A stretch of DNA of 64,000 nucleotides. It comes from CAIUGU01 sp040080215 (GTDB lineage Bacteria > Pseudomonadota > Gammaproteobacteria > Steroidobacterales > Steroidobacteraceae). Under the pieces are notes generated by a model that did not search any database, was not told where the DNA came from, and was given only the letters and a program-made list of their open reading frames with translations. The position numbers and the translations under genes were made by a program. The DNA lies in assembly GCA_040080215.1 (NCBI GenBank), contig JBEBIT010000009.1, positions 8,488-72,487 on the forward strand, read 5' to 3'. The stretch's first letter is position 1. Each line of letters begins with the position of its first letter. Positions 55,620-64,000 of the stretch are shown piece after piece.

Positions 55620-56897
55620 ATGCAACCCGAGACCGCCCCTGCCCTGCTCCGGCGTCTGTTCAACGCTGCGGTCGACGCGGTTTCCGCAGAACAGGTGCTG
55701 CGCGGGCAACTGCCTCTGGATATCGCGCAGGGCACAACAATCGTGCTGGGCGCAGGCAAAGCAGCAGCGGCCATGGCAGAGGTAGCCGCACGCACGATAC
55801 CCGGTCGCGTGAAGGGCCTTGTGGTCACGCGCTATGGGCATGGCTTGCCGGGGCACCGGGCGTCCTCGATCGAGTGCGTCGAGGCCGCCCACCCGGTGCC
55901 CGACGTCGCAGCGCAGCAAGCCGCGAGCCGCATGCTTGAACTCGTGCGCAGCGCGGGAGAAGGCGATCGCATCGTATTCCTGCTGTCCGGAGGGGCGTCG
56001 TCGCTACTGCCCATGCCGGCCCCCGGCCTCACGCTCGACGACAAGCGACGCGTGACGCGAGCCCTGCTCGACTGCGGCGCCCGGATTGACGAGATCAACT
56101 GCGTGCGTCGCCACCTGTCGGCGATCAAGGGAGGTCGGCTGGCTCGCGCCACGCAGGTACCGATTCTGACGCTCGCGATCTCGGACGTACCTGGCAACAA
56201 CCCCATCGACATCGGTTCGGGGCCGACGGTGCCGGATCCCACGACGCTCGCCGATGCCCGCGAGGTCATCGGCCACTACGGTCTTGAGGTCCCCGACGCC
56301 GTCCGCCGCGTACTCGACGATCCATCCAGCGAAACACCGAAGCCTTCCGTCCGTGACGCCGACCAGCTGACCACTCGCATTGTCGCCACGTCAACCGATG
56401 CATTGTCTGCAGCGACTACTGTCGCCAGCGCAGCGGGTTATGAAGTGGTGCTGCTGGGGGAGAATCTGGAGGGCGACGCGCAGTCTCTGGGGGCAGCCCA
56501 TGCCGCCCTTGCCCGCGACTACGCGCAAAGGCCGGGACGCTGGCTGCTGTTGTCGGGCGGTGAAACCACGGTGACCGTCAGGGAACGCAATGGTCGAGGC
56601 GGACGCAATCTCGAATATCTCGCCGGACTTGGCGTAGGACTCGACGGGCATCCGCGGATCCACGCGCTCGCCTGCGATACCGATGGAATCGACGGCACCG
56701 AGGACAATGCGGGTGCGTTACTGACGCCGACCACGCTTGCAGACGCCGCCGCGCGCGGCATCGAGGGTCGCGACTGCCTGGCCCGCAACCGCACCTACGA
56801 TCTGTTTGCAGCAGCCGATGGACTCATCGTGACCGGACCGACGCGCACCAACGTCAACGACTTCCGCGCAATCCTGATCGACGGCGCGACTTCCTAG
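55620..56897 (+). CDS. Glycerate 2-kinase (MOFRL family)
   Basis: This 425-residue kinase phosphorylates D-glycerate at C2 to give 2-phosphoglycerate. It has the N-terminal DUF4147 domain (IVLGAGKAAAAMAE at about 41; LLSGGASSLLPMP near 124) and a C-terminal MOFRL domain (LLLSGGETTVTV, NLEYLAGLGV, ACDTDGIDGTEDNAG). The ATG at 55620 lacks a strong Shine-Dalgarno. It diverges from the LctP permease by 124 bp, and its 3' end overlaps the convergent dehydrogenase gene by four bases. GckA/TtuD are equivalent names. Confidence 0.93.
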   Translation: MQPETAPALLRRLFNAAVDAVSAEQVLRGQLPLDIAQGTTIVLGAGKAAAAMAEVAARTIPGRVKGLVVTRYGHGLPGHRASSIECVEAAHPVPDVAAQQAASRMLELVRSAGEGDRIVFLLSGGASSLLPMPAPGLTLDDKRRVTRALLDCGARIDEINCVRRHLSAIKGGRLARATQVPILTLAISDVPGNNPIDIGSGPTVPDPTTLADAREVIGHYGLEVPDAVRRVLDDPSSETPKPSVRDADQLTTRIVATSTDALSAATTVASAAGYEVVLLGENLEGDAQSLGAAHAALARDYAQRPGRWLLLSGGETTVTVRERNGRGGRNLEYLAGLGVGLDGHPRIHALACDTDGIDGTEDNAGALLTPTTLADAAARGIEGRDCLARNRTYDLFAAADGLIVTGPTRTNVNDFRAILIDGATS

Positions 56898-57844
56898 CCG
56901 AGACGATTGGGCGCGGCCTGGCCTCGCTCGAGCGCATCGAATGCATCGAGCAGGATCGTGGCCATGCCTTCCCTCGCTTCGAGCGTGGAGCTGCCGATGT
57001 GCGGCAGGATGAAGGCGCTGGCCAAGTCGTAGTACCTCGTGTCCAGGTTCGGTTCGTTCGTGAACACATCGAGCCCCGCCGCGCGCAGCTTGCCCGAGCG
57101 CAGCGCGGCGATCAGCGCGTCGTCCTTGACGACATTGCCACGGGCGATGTTCACGACGATGGCGCCGCCAGGCAACTGCGCGATGCGCGCTTCATCCAGC
57201 AGATGATGGGTCTCGGGCGTGAGCGGACACGCGAGCATCAGGAACTGGCTGAGCGGCAGCAGCGTCTCGAGCTGCGCGTGGTACGTCGCACCGCGCCCCT
57301 CGGACTCAGGCAGCGGCCGACGGTTGTGATAGTGGATCTCCATGCCGAACGCGGCGGCCCGCGCGGCGATGGCCTGGCCGATACGCCCCATGCCGACGAT
57401 ACCCATGCGTTTGCCGGCCAACTGCACGCCGGGTAACTGCACTGGCGTCCAGCCCGTCCATTGGCGACTGTGGATCAGCTGCAGGCTCTCATTGCCGCGC
57501 CGTGCTGCGCCGAGCGTGAGAAACATCGCCGTCTCGGCCGTGGCATCGGTGAGCACGTCGGGCGTATTGAAGACGGCTATGCCGCGCGCCCTGGCTGCCG
57601 CGACATCCACGTGGTCGTAGCCCACCGAATACGTTGCAATCATGCGCACCGAAGCAGGCAGCGCGGCGATGGTTGCGGCGTCCATCCGGTCGCCCACCGT
57701 CACCATCAGGACGTCACAGCCTTCTGCGGCTTGCAGCAGCGCCTCGGGCGTCAGCCGTTGTCCGGTGTCGTTGAATCGGGCCTCGCGGCGCGCAGCAATC
57801 AGGGCGCGCACCGACGGGAGCACGGGGAAGGTCACCAGCAGCAT
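56894..57844 (-). CDS. D-2-hydroxyacid dehydrogenase (glyoxylate/hydroxypyruvate reductase type)
   Basis: This 316-residue NAD(P)-dependent enzyme has the GMGRIGQA Rossmann motif and the catalytic Arg in VNIARGNVV near 231, with Glu in the NEPNLD segment and His in LPHIGSST. It probably reduces glyoxylate or hydroxypyruvate to glycolate or glycerate. The ATG at 57844 is chosen over 57859 because GAGG lies six bases upstream; the difference is five residues. It converges on the glycerate kinase gene, so the product of one could feed the other. Confidence 0.93.
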   Translation of the reverse strand: MLLVTFPVLPSVRALIAARREARFNDTGQRLTPEALLQAAEGCDVLMVTVGDRMDAATIAALPASVRMIATYSVGYDHVDVAAARARGIAVFNTPDVLTDATAETAMFLTLGAARRGNESLQLIHSRQWTGWTPVQLPGVQLAGKRMGIVGMGRIGQAIAARAAAFGMEIHYHNRRPLPESEGRGATYHAQLETLLPLSQFLMLACPLTPETHHLLDEARIAQLPGGAIVVNIARGNVVKDDALIAALRSGKLRAAGLDVFTNEPNLDTRYYDLASAFILPHIGSSTLEAREGMATILLDAFDALERGQAAPNRLG

Positions 57845-57917
57845 GGCAGGCCTCGGCATGAACGGAAACAGGAACGAAAGTGTAACGTCGCGCGGAGTAC
57901 TGCGCTCGCCCGCGGGC

Positions 57918-60437
57918 TCACAGCGACTCGACGCGCTTCTTCAGCTGCGCCACGAGACCGGGGATTCCGCTCAGCCTTTCGGCCTCCTCGGCCAGCACGG
58001 CCGCGAACGCGCGTTTCTTGTACGGGCGCATGTCGATGCCACCTTGCGTATCGCGCGCAGCGGAACTCGCGAGGAGGTCGAACAGGCGATCGACCGCATC
58101 GAGCCGGCCCCACAGGTAATCGTGCTCCCGCGCCTTGCGGCTGAAGAACGCGCCGAAGCCGCCGAACTCGGCTCCTTTCAGCATTGGGGGACTGTTGCTG
58201 GCGCGGAGCGATAGCGCGTCCTCCGGGCTGATGCGGTCCACGATGATTTCGCCTAGCTCGCCGAGCTTGTGCTCCTCGCGCGACCGGATCATCGGCAACA
58301 GGATGATGTCCCAGAAGACGAAACCGATGTAGGCGATGAGCAGCTCGCGGCGGCAGGATGCACCCAGTGCCAGGAACGCAGGGGACGCGAGCACGGCATC
58401 GGCGTCCTCGTTGAACCGCACGAAGTGGCACTCGCGACTCACCTGGTCCACCAGCGCTTCGATCGCCGTCCCCTGCCGTTCAACAAACGCGTCGGCCTCC
58501 GGCAGTCGCTCGGGCTGTACCGCGGCCGGGATGCCGTGCGCAAACACCGCCCGGATCTGCTCCCTGCCGTCGCCGCTCAGGAAACGGCTGCTTTCAAACG
58601 GATTGAGCGCTTCGAGGCACCCATACACCTGCGCCTTGAAGTCATCGAGTGCGCCCGATGTCAAACCGCCGAGCCCGGGTTCAGAAAGGCGCGGATAGAA
58701 GCGGTTGGTTGCCTGGATGACGAAATGGTGCCGTCGATAGCGATAGGCGAGGTTCAGGTTCACCATGAACGTCATGGACGGCGCGAGGCCGGCTTCGCTG
58801 GTCGCCGCGGCCGGAATCTCGTAGTTCATCTGGTAGATGTGTTTGCGACGGGCCCAGGTATCGAGCACCTCCGCCACCCACAATGCGCGCGGCGAATTGT
58901 GCGAGTAGCCGCAGACCGAACACACCAGGTGCGCGAGATATTCGAGCGCCTCTCCGATCATCAGCCGGACATACTGGTTGTACGTGATGCGCGCGTCGGC
59001 CATCAGCACACGGCCCGCGTCGATCCGCCACCGCGTGAGTTGCCGGGCAGTGACAGGCTCATCAAGGGCCTTGCCGGCAATTGCCTCCACGCGCGCAACG
59101 ACATCGGGGCGCACCGCGTCGATTGCGGCGCGCTCGCGACGGGCCTGTTCGTTCAGGCGGCCGATCCACGCGAGTTCGTCATTGATGGGGTCCGATCGCG
59201 GCAGGTCGGACAGCGCACTGCGAATCGTGCTGAAGAATCCCGGCACCTGGCCCGGCACGGGAGACGCATGGCTCTTCGGGTTGGGATCGATGTACACGAG
59301 CCGCCTGTCGACCTCCCGGAAGGCCGCGTGGGTCTTCAGCGCTTCGATCGCGATATGGAACGGCTTGTTCGCGAGCACGCTGCCGTCCACGAGCACCGCA
59401 TCCTCCGGATCGAGCCCGAGATCCCGGTAGTGACCGAAGTTCTGGTCCAGGAAGGCCTCGCGCCTCGGCCAGGACCGCCCGCGCCCGGCGAGCAACGCAT
59501 CCATCTCGCGGACCTGCACGGGCGGAAATGCGGCCGGGTACGACGACGTCGCGCGGGCCGCGAACGCGAGCGAAGGCACGTTGTCGGCGTCGAAGTCGGT
59601 GAGCTCCGTGCCCGTCTGCCGGTGTTCGTAGGCGAATCGCAGTACCTGACGATGTTCGCGCTCACGAACGATGGGCGGGTCGTGGAGGTGGATCAGTCGT
59701 TCGGCGCCGTAGTAGTCCGTCACGGTCACGGCCAGATCGAGCCGCTGCCCGGCCGGCACCAGCGTCGCCCCCGGCTGCGGCGGATCGCCCATCGCTTCCA
59801 TCGCATCGAGCAGCACCGCACTCAAGCTGCTGCCGTCGAGCGGAGGTTCGAACCAGCGGGACCGCAGGAACATCGACAGCTTGTCGCGCGTCTCCCGGTC
59901 AACGGACTGCTTGAGCAGCTTCATGCGCTTGAGTTCCCACAGGAACGGACGCAGGAACGGTCGGACATACCATTTGTGCCAGGGTTCCGCCTTGGCTTCG
60001 GGCGCGAGCAACGACGCGATGTCGACGTCCCTGAGCCACACGTTCGTGACGGAGTCGATGCGGAGGTCGTGGGCCAATGCCCGCGCCAGCACGATGCCGT
60101 TGATGCCGCCGGACGAGGCCCCGGCGATCACATCGACGATCACCCGCAGGTCGAGTCCCCGTCCGCCAATGGCTTTCAGCGCGTCGAAATAGACATCCTC
60201 GGTGGAAGGCGACTGGCCATCGACCTGGCCTGGCTTGAAGAGATGGTCGGGTCGCTGCTTCTGCCAGGGCGCAATGGCGGCATGGTACGCGCGCGACGCA
60301 CGGACCAGCTTGAGGATCTCCTTTGTGATCCCGTGCTGGTAGATGGCAAGCGACACGCCGCCGTAGCAGACGAGCGCAATCCTGAGCTCCTTCTCCTTGA
60401 TCGGCCCCTCCGCAGGGACTGCCTGGGTCGGCTCCAT
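57918..60437 (-). CDS. Patatin-like phospholipase with DUF3376
   Basis: This 839-residue protein begins with a patatin domain. The oxyanion block is VCYGGVSLAIYQHG near 23-36, the nucleophile is S108 in GASSGG, and the Asp of the dyad is in VDGSVLANKPF near 385. The C-terminal DUF3376-type region (roughly 480-839) is helical and of unknown role. It probably deacylates lipids or acyl compounds. The ATG at 60437 gives the usual family start. A long open frame on the opposite strand is a GC-bias shadow and is not annotated. Confidence 0.88.
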   Translation of the reverse strand: MEPTQAVPAEGPIKEKELRIALVCYGGVSLAIYQHGITKEILKLVRASRAYHAAIAPWQKQRPDHLFKPGQVDGQSPSTEDVYFDALKAIGGRGLDLRVIVDVIAGASSGGINGIVLARALAHDLRIDSVTNVWLRDVDIASLLAPEAKAEPWHKWYVRPFLRPFLWELKRMKLLKQSVDRETRDKLSMFLRSRWFEPPLDGSSLSAVLLDAMEAMGDPPQPGATLVPAGQRLDLAVTVTDYYGAERLIHLHDPPIVREREHRQVLRFAYEHRQTGTELTDFDADNVPSLAFAARATSSYPAAFPPVQVREMDALLAGRGRSWPRREAFLDQNFGHYRDLGLDPEDAVLVDGSVLANKPFHIAIEALKTHAAFREVDRRLVYIDPNPKSHASPVPGQVPGFFSTIRSALSDLPRSDPINDELAWIGRLNEQARRERAAIDAVRPDVVARVEAIAGKALDEPVTARQLTRWRIDAGRVLMADARITYNQYVRLMIGEALEYLAHLVCSVCGYSHNSPRALWVAEVLDTWARRKHIYQMNYEIPAAATSEAGLAPSMTFMVNLNLAYRYRRHHFVIQATNRFYPRLSEPGLGGLTSGALDDFKAQVYGCLEALNPFESSRFLSGDGREQIRAVFAHGIPAAVQPERLPEADAFVERQGTAIEALVDQVSRECHFVRFNEDADAVLASPAFLALGASCRRELLIAYIGFVFWDIILLPMIRSREEHKLGELGEIIVDRISPEDALSLRASNSPPMLKGAEFGGFGAFFSRKAREHDYLWGRLDAVDRLFDLLASSAARDTQGGIDMRPYKKRAFAAVLAEEAERLSGIPGLVAQLKKRVESL

Positions 60438-60618
60438 CACTGCGCAGGAGATCCGCGGGTCCCCTGCAACGCGGCCTCGTCGAGGCAGTGATGCTGCGAG
60501 GGACACGCATTGTAAAGGGCGGTTGCGTCGGCCATGTTCTTCTGGATTTCGGCGGTACCCCGCTACCGAGTGCACGGGGCTGAAGGATCCATTGTAGCCT
60601 CAAGCGGGCAGGCGCCGT

Positions 60619-61035
60619 TCACGGCACGGCCAGCATGGCGCGCATCACTTTGAGCAAGTCTCTCCAGCTGACGATGCCGAGCGGTCGCAGGCCGCCATCG
60701 ACGATTGGAATGCAGGAAATCGACCGCGAGCAAAGCAGGTCAATCGCATCCGCCACCGATGCGTCGGCGGTGAGGGTCGCCGGATGCCGCGACATGACCT
60801 GATGGACCTTCTTGTTGAGCGTGGCGGTATCCCGCACGGATTCGGAGGGCGTACCGAGGGTCGGGCTCAGGGCGCGCAGCAGGTCGCGGTCCGAGACTAC
60901 CCCGACGAGCTGGCCATCCTCCACCACGAGCAGGTGGTGGACCTTCAAGCGGTCGAACCGGGCTTGCGCGCTCCCGAGCGTCTCATCGAGCCCGACGGTC
61001 ACCGGGTGGCGGGTCATGACTGCAGTGATCTTCAC
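60619..61035 (-). CDS. Twin CBS-domain protein
   Basis: This 138-residue protein consists of two CBS motifs and little else (first about 5-60, second about 75-135; HHLLVVEDGQLVGVVSDRDLL and CIPIVDGG with SWRDLL). Paired CBS domains form a Bateman module that senses adenosine nucleotides or SAM. The GTG at 61035 is chosen because GGGGGA lies seven bases upstream; ATG at 61050 and GTG at 61059 are alternatives. It lies 181 bp upstream of the patatin gene on the same strand. Confidence 0.9.
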   Translation of the reverse strand: MKITAVMTRHPVTVGLDETLGSAQARFDRLKVHHLLVVEDGQLVGVVSDRDLLRALSPTLGTPSESVRDTATLNKKVHQVMSRHPATLTADASVADAIDLLCSRSISCIPIVDGGLRPLGIVSWRDLLKVMRAMLAVP

Positions 61036-61358
61036 GGTGGGATCCCCCATTCGAAACACGGGCCGAGGTCTGCGGGCCGTCGCCGGCAGTCTGGGCCACG
61101 CCAGCTCGACAAGCGAGGCGGTTCAAGGACTTGGGCTGAGTCTACGCGACGATTGGCAACCCTGTTGCTGGCTGGAGACAGGTGAGCTCGCCGTGGTGGA
61201 CCGCCACCCTGCGCACCGCCTTGGTGCAATCGGCCGGATTCCCCGGCCGCCAGTGCTGCGTCCAGGGCAAGCAAATGGAACCCCGTCAGGCCGCAGCCCT
61301 CGCTGCAGCTTCACGGACGGCGGGTTTCCCGGATCAAGACACTTCAGGAGTTGAGCAA
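61036..61358. other. Divergent intergenic stretch, nothing recognised
   Basis: This gap of about 320 bp lies between the CBS gene (minus strand) and the outer-membrane protein gene (plus strand). Both promoters should be here. I found no firm -35/-10 pair, operator or small RNA. The open frame entering the beta-barrel gene from 61182 has no ribosome-binding site or signal peptide and is rejected. Confidence 0.4.
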
Positions 61359-61958
61359 ATGAACAAATTCACCGTGATGGGCGCTCTTGCTGCCCTCAGC
61401 GTCGCCGGCCCCGCACTGGCCCAGGCTCCCAAGAGCGGGCTGAGCTACAGCTACGCCGAACTGGGCTACGTCAACACCGAGATCGACGACGCGAACCTCG
61501 ACGGCGACGGCTTCGCGATCAAGGGCTCGTGGGGTTTCACCAACCGCTTCCACGCCTTTGCGAGCTACGCGGACCTCGGCTTCGACTTCGGCATCGACTC
61601 CTCGCAGTTCGAAATCGGTGCCGGGCTCAACCAGCCCCTGACCCCGAAGATCGACCTAGTGGCGACCGTGTCGTACCTGAGTGCGGAAGTCACTGCCAAC
61701 GTCCCGGGCTTCCGCAACCTGTCGGTCGATGACGATGGCTTCGGTGTTGGCGTCGGCCTTCGCGGCCTCGTGACCGACCAGGTCGAACTCAATGGCAAGA
61801 TCGACTACGTGGACTTCGACAACGCCGGCGACGACACCAGCTTCACCGTCGGTGGCCGCTATTCGTTCACGCCGCAGTGGTCTGCCGGCGCCGATATCAA
61901 CTTCAATAGCGACGGCACCACGTGGATCGTCGGCGGGCGCTTCACGTTCGGCCGTTGA
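61359..61958 (+). CDS. Outer-membrane beta-barrel protein
   Basis: This 199-residue protein has a signal peptide (1-21, ending ALA), then about eight alternating strands with aromatic girdles (LSYSYAELGYV, IKGSWGFTNRFHAFASYADL, FTVGGRYSFTP). It ends with GGRFTF followed by GR; the penultimate aromatic near the end is close to the standard C-terminal beta-signal. It is probably an eight-stranded OmpA/OmpW-size barrel. AGGAG precedes the ATG at 61359. A strong terminator follows, so the gene is monocistronic. Function unknown. Confidence 0.85.
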   Translation: MNKFTVMGALAALSVAGPALAQAPKSGLSYSYAELGYVNTEIDDANLDGDGFAIKGSWGFTNRFHAFASYADLGFDFGIDSSQFEIGAGLNQPLTPKIDLVATVSYLSAEVTANVPGFRNLSVDDDGFGVGVGLRGLVTDQVELNGKIDYVDFDNAGDDTSFTVGGRYSFTPQWSAGADINFNSDGTTWIVGGRFTFGR

Positions 61959-62011
61959 TGCGCTGACGCGTTGATTCCGGCGGCGGCGCGAGCCCCTGCT
62001 GGAATCACGAC

Positions 62012-62051
62012 AGGGGCAGGGACTCATCAGAAGGGTCCCTGCCCCTTTTTC
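62012..62051 (+). terminator. Rho-independent terminator of the beta-barrel gene
   Basis: A 13-bp stem (about AGGGGCAGGGACT / GGTCCCTGCCCCT) with a short loop is followed by TTTTT at 62046-62050. It starts 53 bp after the stop codon. Confidence 0.9.
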
Positions 62052-62210
62052 ATTCTGCGCACAGGCCAAGCGTCCGACGCTTCGAACACAAGTCACCAAA
62101 CCTTCACGCACCGGCATTCCGGGCGCAACACACCGCGCCTAAAAAGGGTGGCAGCACGGTCGGCTCGTAACTGATCGCGCACCTCACCTTTTCCGATGGA
62201 GAACGCCAGA

Positions 62211-63638
62211 ATGAAGATCTCGCTCACCCACAGGCTCGCCACTGCAGTCAGCCTGGTACTCGCAGGCTCTGCGGCCCTCGCCGACGGCACCCGCTTCTCG
62301 GATTTCACACCGCTCGCTGCGTCGGCCGGCCCAACCGCTGATGAAGCCACGCCGATCACCCTGGGTAACCCCGCCTTCCAGCAGCGCTCGATCGCGGATC
62401 GCACCTCCGTCCTCGCGAGCGGCACGCCGAACTCCGGCAACTGGGACATGAACACCGTCAACGAGACGGGCCGCCAGAAAGGTCGCTTCCTGTTCACGGT
62501 GTTCGAGACAGGCCAGGCCGGTGTCCAGCGTCATGACCTCAAGACCGGCGTGACCGACACGCTGTGGTTCAGCCCCTTTCCGCTCGGCCACATCTCGTTC
62601 GATGCTTCCTTCTGGACGCCGTGGGGCACGTTGATCACCGCAGAAGAAAGCTGGGTCACTTCCGCGGCCGGCACGACCAGCATCTACGGCCGGCTGTTCG
62701 AACTAAAGAACCCGCTCACCGCACCGGGCATCAAGACGCCGCTCACCGCGACGAGCAACGAGAGCGCGAACTTCGTGCACCGTAATGTCATCCCGCGGAC
62801 GTCGCATGAAGGCATCCAGTTCGACAAGGCCGGCAACATGTACTTCATCGACGAGTTGAATGGCGGCGCCATCTACAAGTACACGCCGAGAGCTTCGCTG
62901 GCGCAGGTGAAGGCAGGCCGCGCTGACTATTTCGCCGCCGGCCAGACATCGGTTCTGCGCATTGGCGATGGCAATACACCCAACGCCACGGGTGCCTATA
63001 CCTGGGTTCCCTTCACCGACGCCAACGGCGCGGCGCTGCCTGGCGCGCTGACCAACACAGACCTCAACGGGGTGACCTCGGTCGACGCCCGCAACACGAC
63101 CGATCGCGCTGGGTTCAAGGGAACGGACTACCAGCGTCCGGAAGACCTGCAGATCCAGACGATCAGGGGTCGCGAGTATCTGTATGTCGCCACGACCACC
63201 ACGAACGAGGTCTATCGCCTCGATCTCGCCGCGGGCACGATTTCGGTGTTCGCCAACCGCAACACGCTCGACCTGGCCACGGGTCTGCCGATCGGCACGG
63301 GCCTGACCAGCCCGGACAACCTGGCGGTCGACCATGAAGGCAACGTGTACATCGTCGAGGACCGCAACGGCGGAGAGGATGACGACATCTGGTTCGCAAA
63401 GGACCTGAACAAGGATGGCGATCTGCTGGACGCAGGCGAAGGCCTGGCGCGCTGGGCATCGAACGGCACGCTGGGTTCGGAGTTCACGGGGCTGTACTTC
63501 GACCCGCAGGACAAGCGCCGCGCGTGGGTCAACATCCAGCATCCGAACAGCGCCAACGACCGCACGATCGAGATCACCCTCCCGAAGCATGAAGGTGATG
63601 ACGAAGACCACGAGGATGAGAGCGAAGGCGATCGCTAG
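62211..63638 (+). CDS. Secreted PhoX-like / DUF839 protein
   Basis: This 475-residue protein has a signal peptide (1-25, ending ALA) and a beta-propeller-like DUF839 fold. Markers include WFSPFPLGHISFDASFWTPWG, TAEESW near 147, HEGIQFDKAGNMYFIDELNG and LTSPDNLAVDHEGNVYIVEDR. PhoX enzymes use Fe(III) and calcium and remove phosphate from many esters. The canonical iron-bridging cysteine is not obvious, so phosphatase activity is uncertain. The C-terminus is a highly acidic Glu/Asp/His tail. ATG at 62211 follows GGAG; ATG at 62196 lacks one. Confidence 0.82.
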   Translation: MKISLTHRLATAVSLVLAGSAALADGTRFSDFTPLAASAGPTADEATPITLGNPAFQQRSIADRTSVLASGTPNSGNWDMNTVNETGRQKGRFLFTVFETGQAGVQRHDLKTGVTDTLWFSPFPLGHISFDASFWTPWGTLITAEESWVTSAAGTTSIYGRLFELKNPLTAPGIKTPLTATSNESANFVHRNVIPRTSHEGIQFDKAGNMYFIDELNGGAIYKYTPRASLAQVKAGRADYFAAGQTSVLRIGDGNTPNATGAYTWVPFTDANGAALPGALTNTDLNGVTSVDARNTTDRAGFKGTDYQRPEDLQIQTIRGREYLYVATTTTNEVYRLDLAAGTISVFANRNTLDLATGLPIGTGLTSPDNLAVDHEGNVYIVEDRNGGEDDDIWFAKDLNKDGDLLDAGEGLARWASNGTLGSEFTGLYFDPQDKRRAWVNIQHPNSANDRTIEITLPKHEGDDEDHEDESEGDR

Positions 63639-63756
63639 GCTTCGCCTTCGAGTGTCCTGACGCAGCGTTCGCGCTGCCGACGGATTCCGACGGAACCAGG
63701 CGCCCCCGTACCTTGCGGTCGGGGGCGTCCTGCCTGCAGGCCCGCAGTCGCTTGCG

Positions 63757-64000
63757 CTACTTGGCGCCGCCCGGCGTGCCTTTGACGGCGACGTTGAATG
63801 TGCCTGCAAACTCGACAGGCTGCCTGCCGGTCGCAGCTACTATGTACTCACTGAGCAACGCCATCGTATCGGCCCGGCGCGGATGCTCCGGCTCGAGGAA
63901 CTCCCGCTCGTACTTGCCGGCGGCGTAGTCGATCGGCGTGAGCCCCTTCTCGTCGCGGGTCTCGAGCGCCGCGCCGTTCGCCACCAGGTACCTGATCGTC
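63757..64000 (-). CDS. Partial CDS (C-terminus): ankyrin-repeat protein
   Basis: The last 80 codons of a minus-strand gene whose start lies past the right edge. The visible part contains an ankyrin unit (TIRYLVANGAALETRDEKGLTPIDYA), followed by a helical segment and the tail ending GTPGGAK. The number of repeats cannot be known here. Ankyrin repeats mediate protein-protein contact. The short ORF starting at 63984 is only part of this frame. Confidence 0.82.
   Translation of the reverse strand, partial: TIRYLVANGAALETRDEKGLTPIDYAAGKYEREFLEPEHPRRADTMALLSEYIVAATGRQPVEFAGTFNVAVKGTPGGAK

Noticed and set aside
58269..60491. 740-codon open frame on the plus strand opposite the patatin gene
   Set aside because: It is fully antisense to a well-supported gene, has Arg/His-rich low-quality composition and no domain; it is a third-position GC shadow.

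Overview
The window looks like chromosomal DNA of a GC-rich, Gram-negative gammaproteobacterium, possibly a soil or freshwater relative of Steroidobacteraceae/Nevskiales. The placement is an inference. It rests on a 16S-tRNA-Ile-tRNA-Ala-23S-5S rRNA operon, a tyrS / M23 peptidase / erpA / bactofilin / DUF6776 / hemJ neighbourhood that I recall from pseudomonads, lipoproteins and an outer-membrane barrel, and several families frequent in that group (DUF6152, CtlX, LctP permease, PhoX-like DUF839). I see no transposase, integrase, phage gene or CRISPR array. Nearly all of the window is ordinary, densely packed chromosome.

Layout. 1-3.3 kb (minus strand): the edge of a membrane-protein gene, a small secreted DUF6152 protein with a clean terminator, a CtlX-type amidinohydrolase, and an ECF sigma factor translationally coupled to an RskA-type anti-sigma factor. 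3.45-9.1 kb: the rRNA operon on the minus strand with a terminator, boxA elements and two tandem TTGACA/TATAAT-like promoters, directly downstream of tyrS. 9.2-18.3 kb: tyrS, an OapA/M23 endopeptidase, ppk1 and ppx (convergent), erpA, bactofilin, DUF6776 and hemJ. 18.3-25.1 kb (minus strand): tyrA and a DUF484/GGDEF cyclase, then an Fe(III) ABC transporter fbpABC behind a Fur-box-like site, then rppH.

25.3-36.9 kb: a Tyr/Arg-rich secreted protein, pdxH, a CPXCG zinc-ribbon-like peptide, a membrane-anchored HExxHxxGxxD protein, malic enzyme, an FMN glutamate-synthase-like protein and a group II truncated haemoglobin. An RNA/ribosome-flavoured cluster follows: a RIO1-type kinase, DbpA, RhlE and an archaeal-type (COG2521-like) methyltransferase. 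37-46 kb: a secreted protein paired with a second DUF6152 paralogue, an HDOD protein, YaeQ, two tandem-duplicated four-cysteine peptides, a host-attachment protein, a secreted MBL-fold protein, YceH, a dihaem cytochrome c and an SDR without the YxxxK motif. 46.5-48.9 kb: a hybrid histidine kinase.

49-52.3 kb (minus strand): the most interesting group, a three-gene methyl-transfer cassette consisting of a SAM-dependent methyltransferase of unknown substrate, a short MTHFR-like protein and a half-length MetE-like protein that retains all four zinc ligands. 52.7-61 kb: a second secreted protein related to the one at 37 kb, an LctP-family lactate/glycolate permease, glycerate 2-kinase and D-2-hydroxyacid dehydrogenase (a C2/C3 hydroxyacid module), a patatin-like phospholipase and a CBS-domain protein. 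61.3-64 kb: an outer-membrane beta-barrel with a strong terminator, a PhoX-like secreted protein, and the C-terminal end of an ankyrin-repeat gene that runs off the window.
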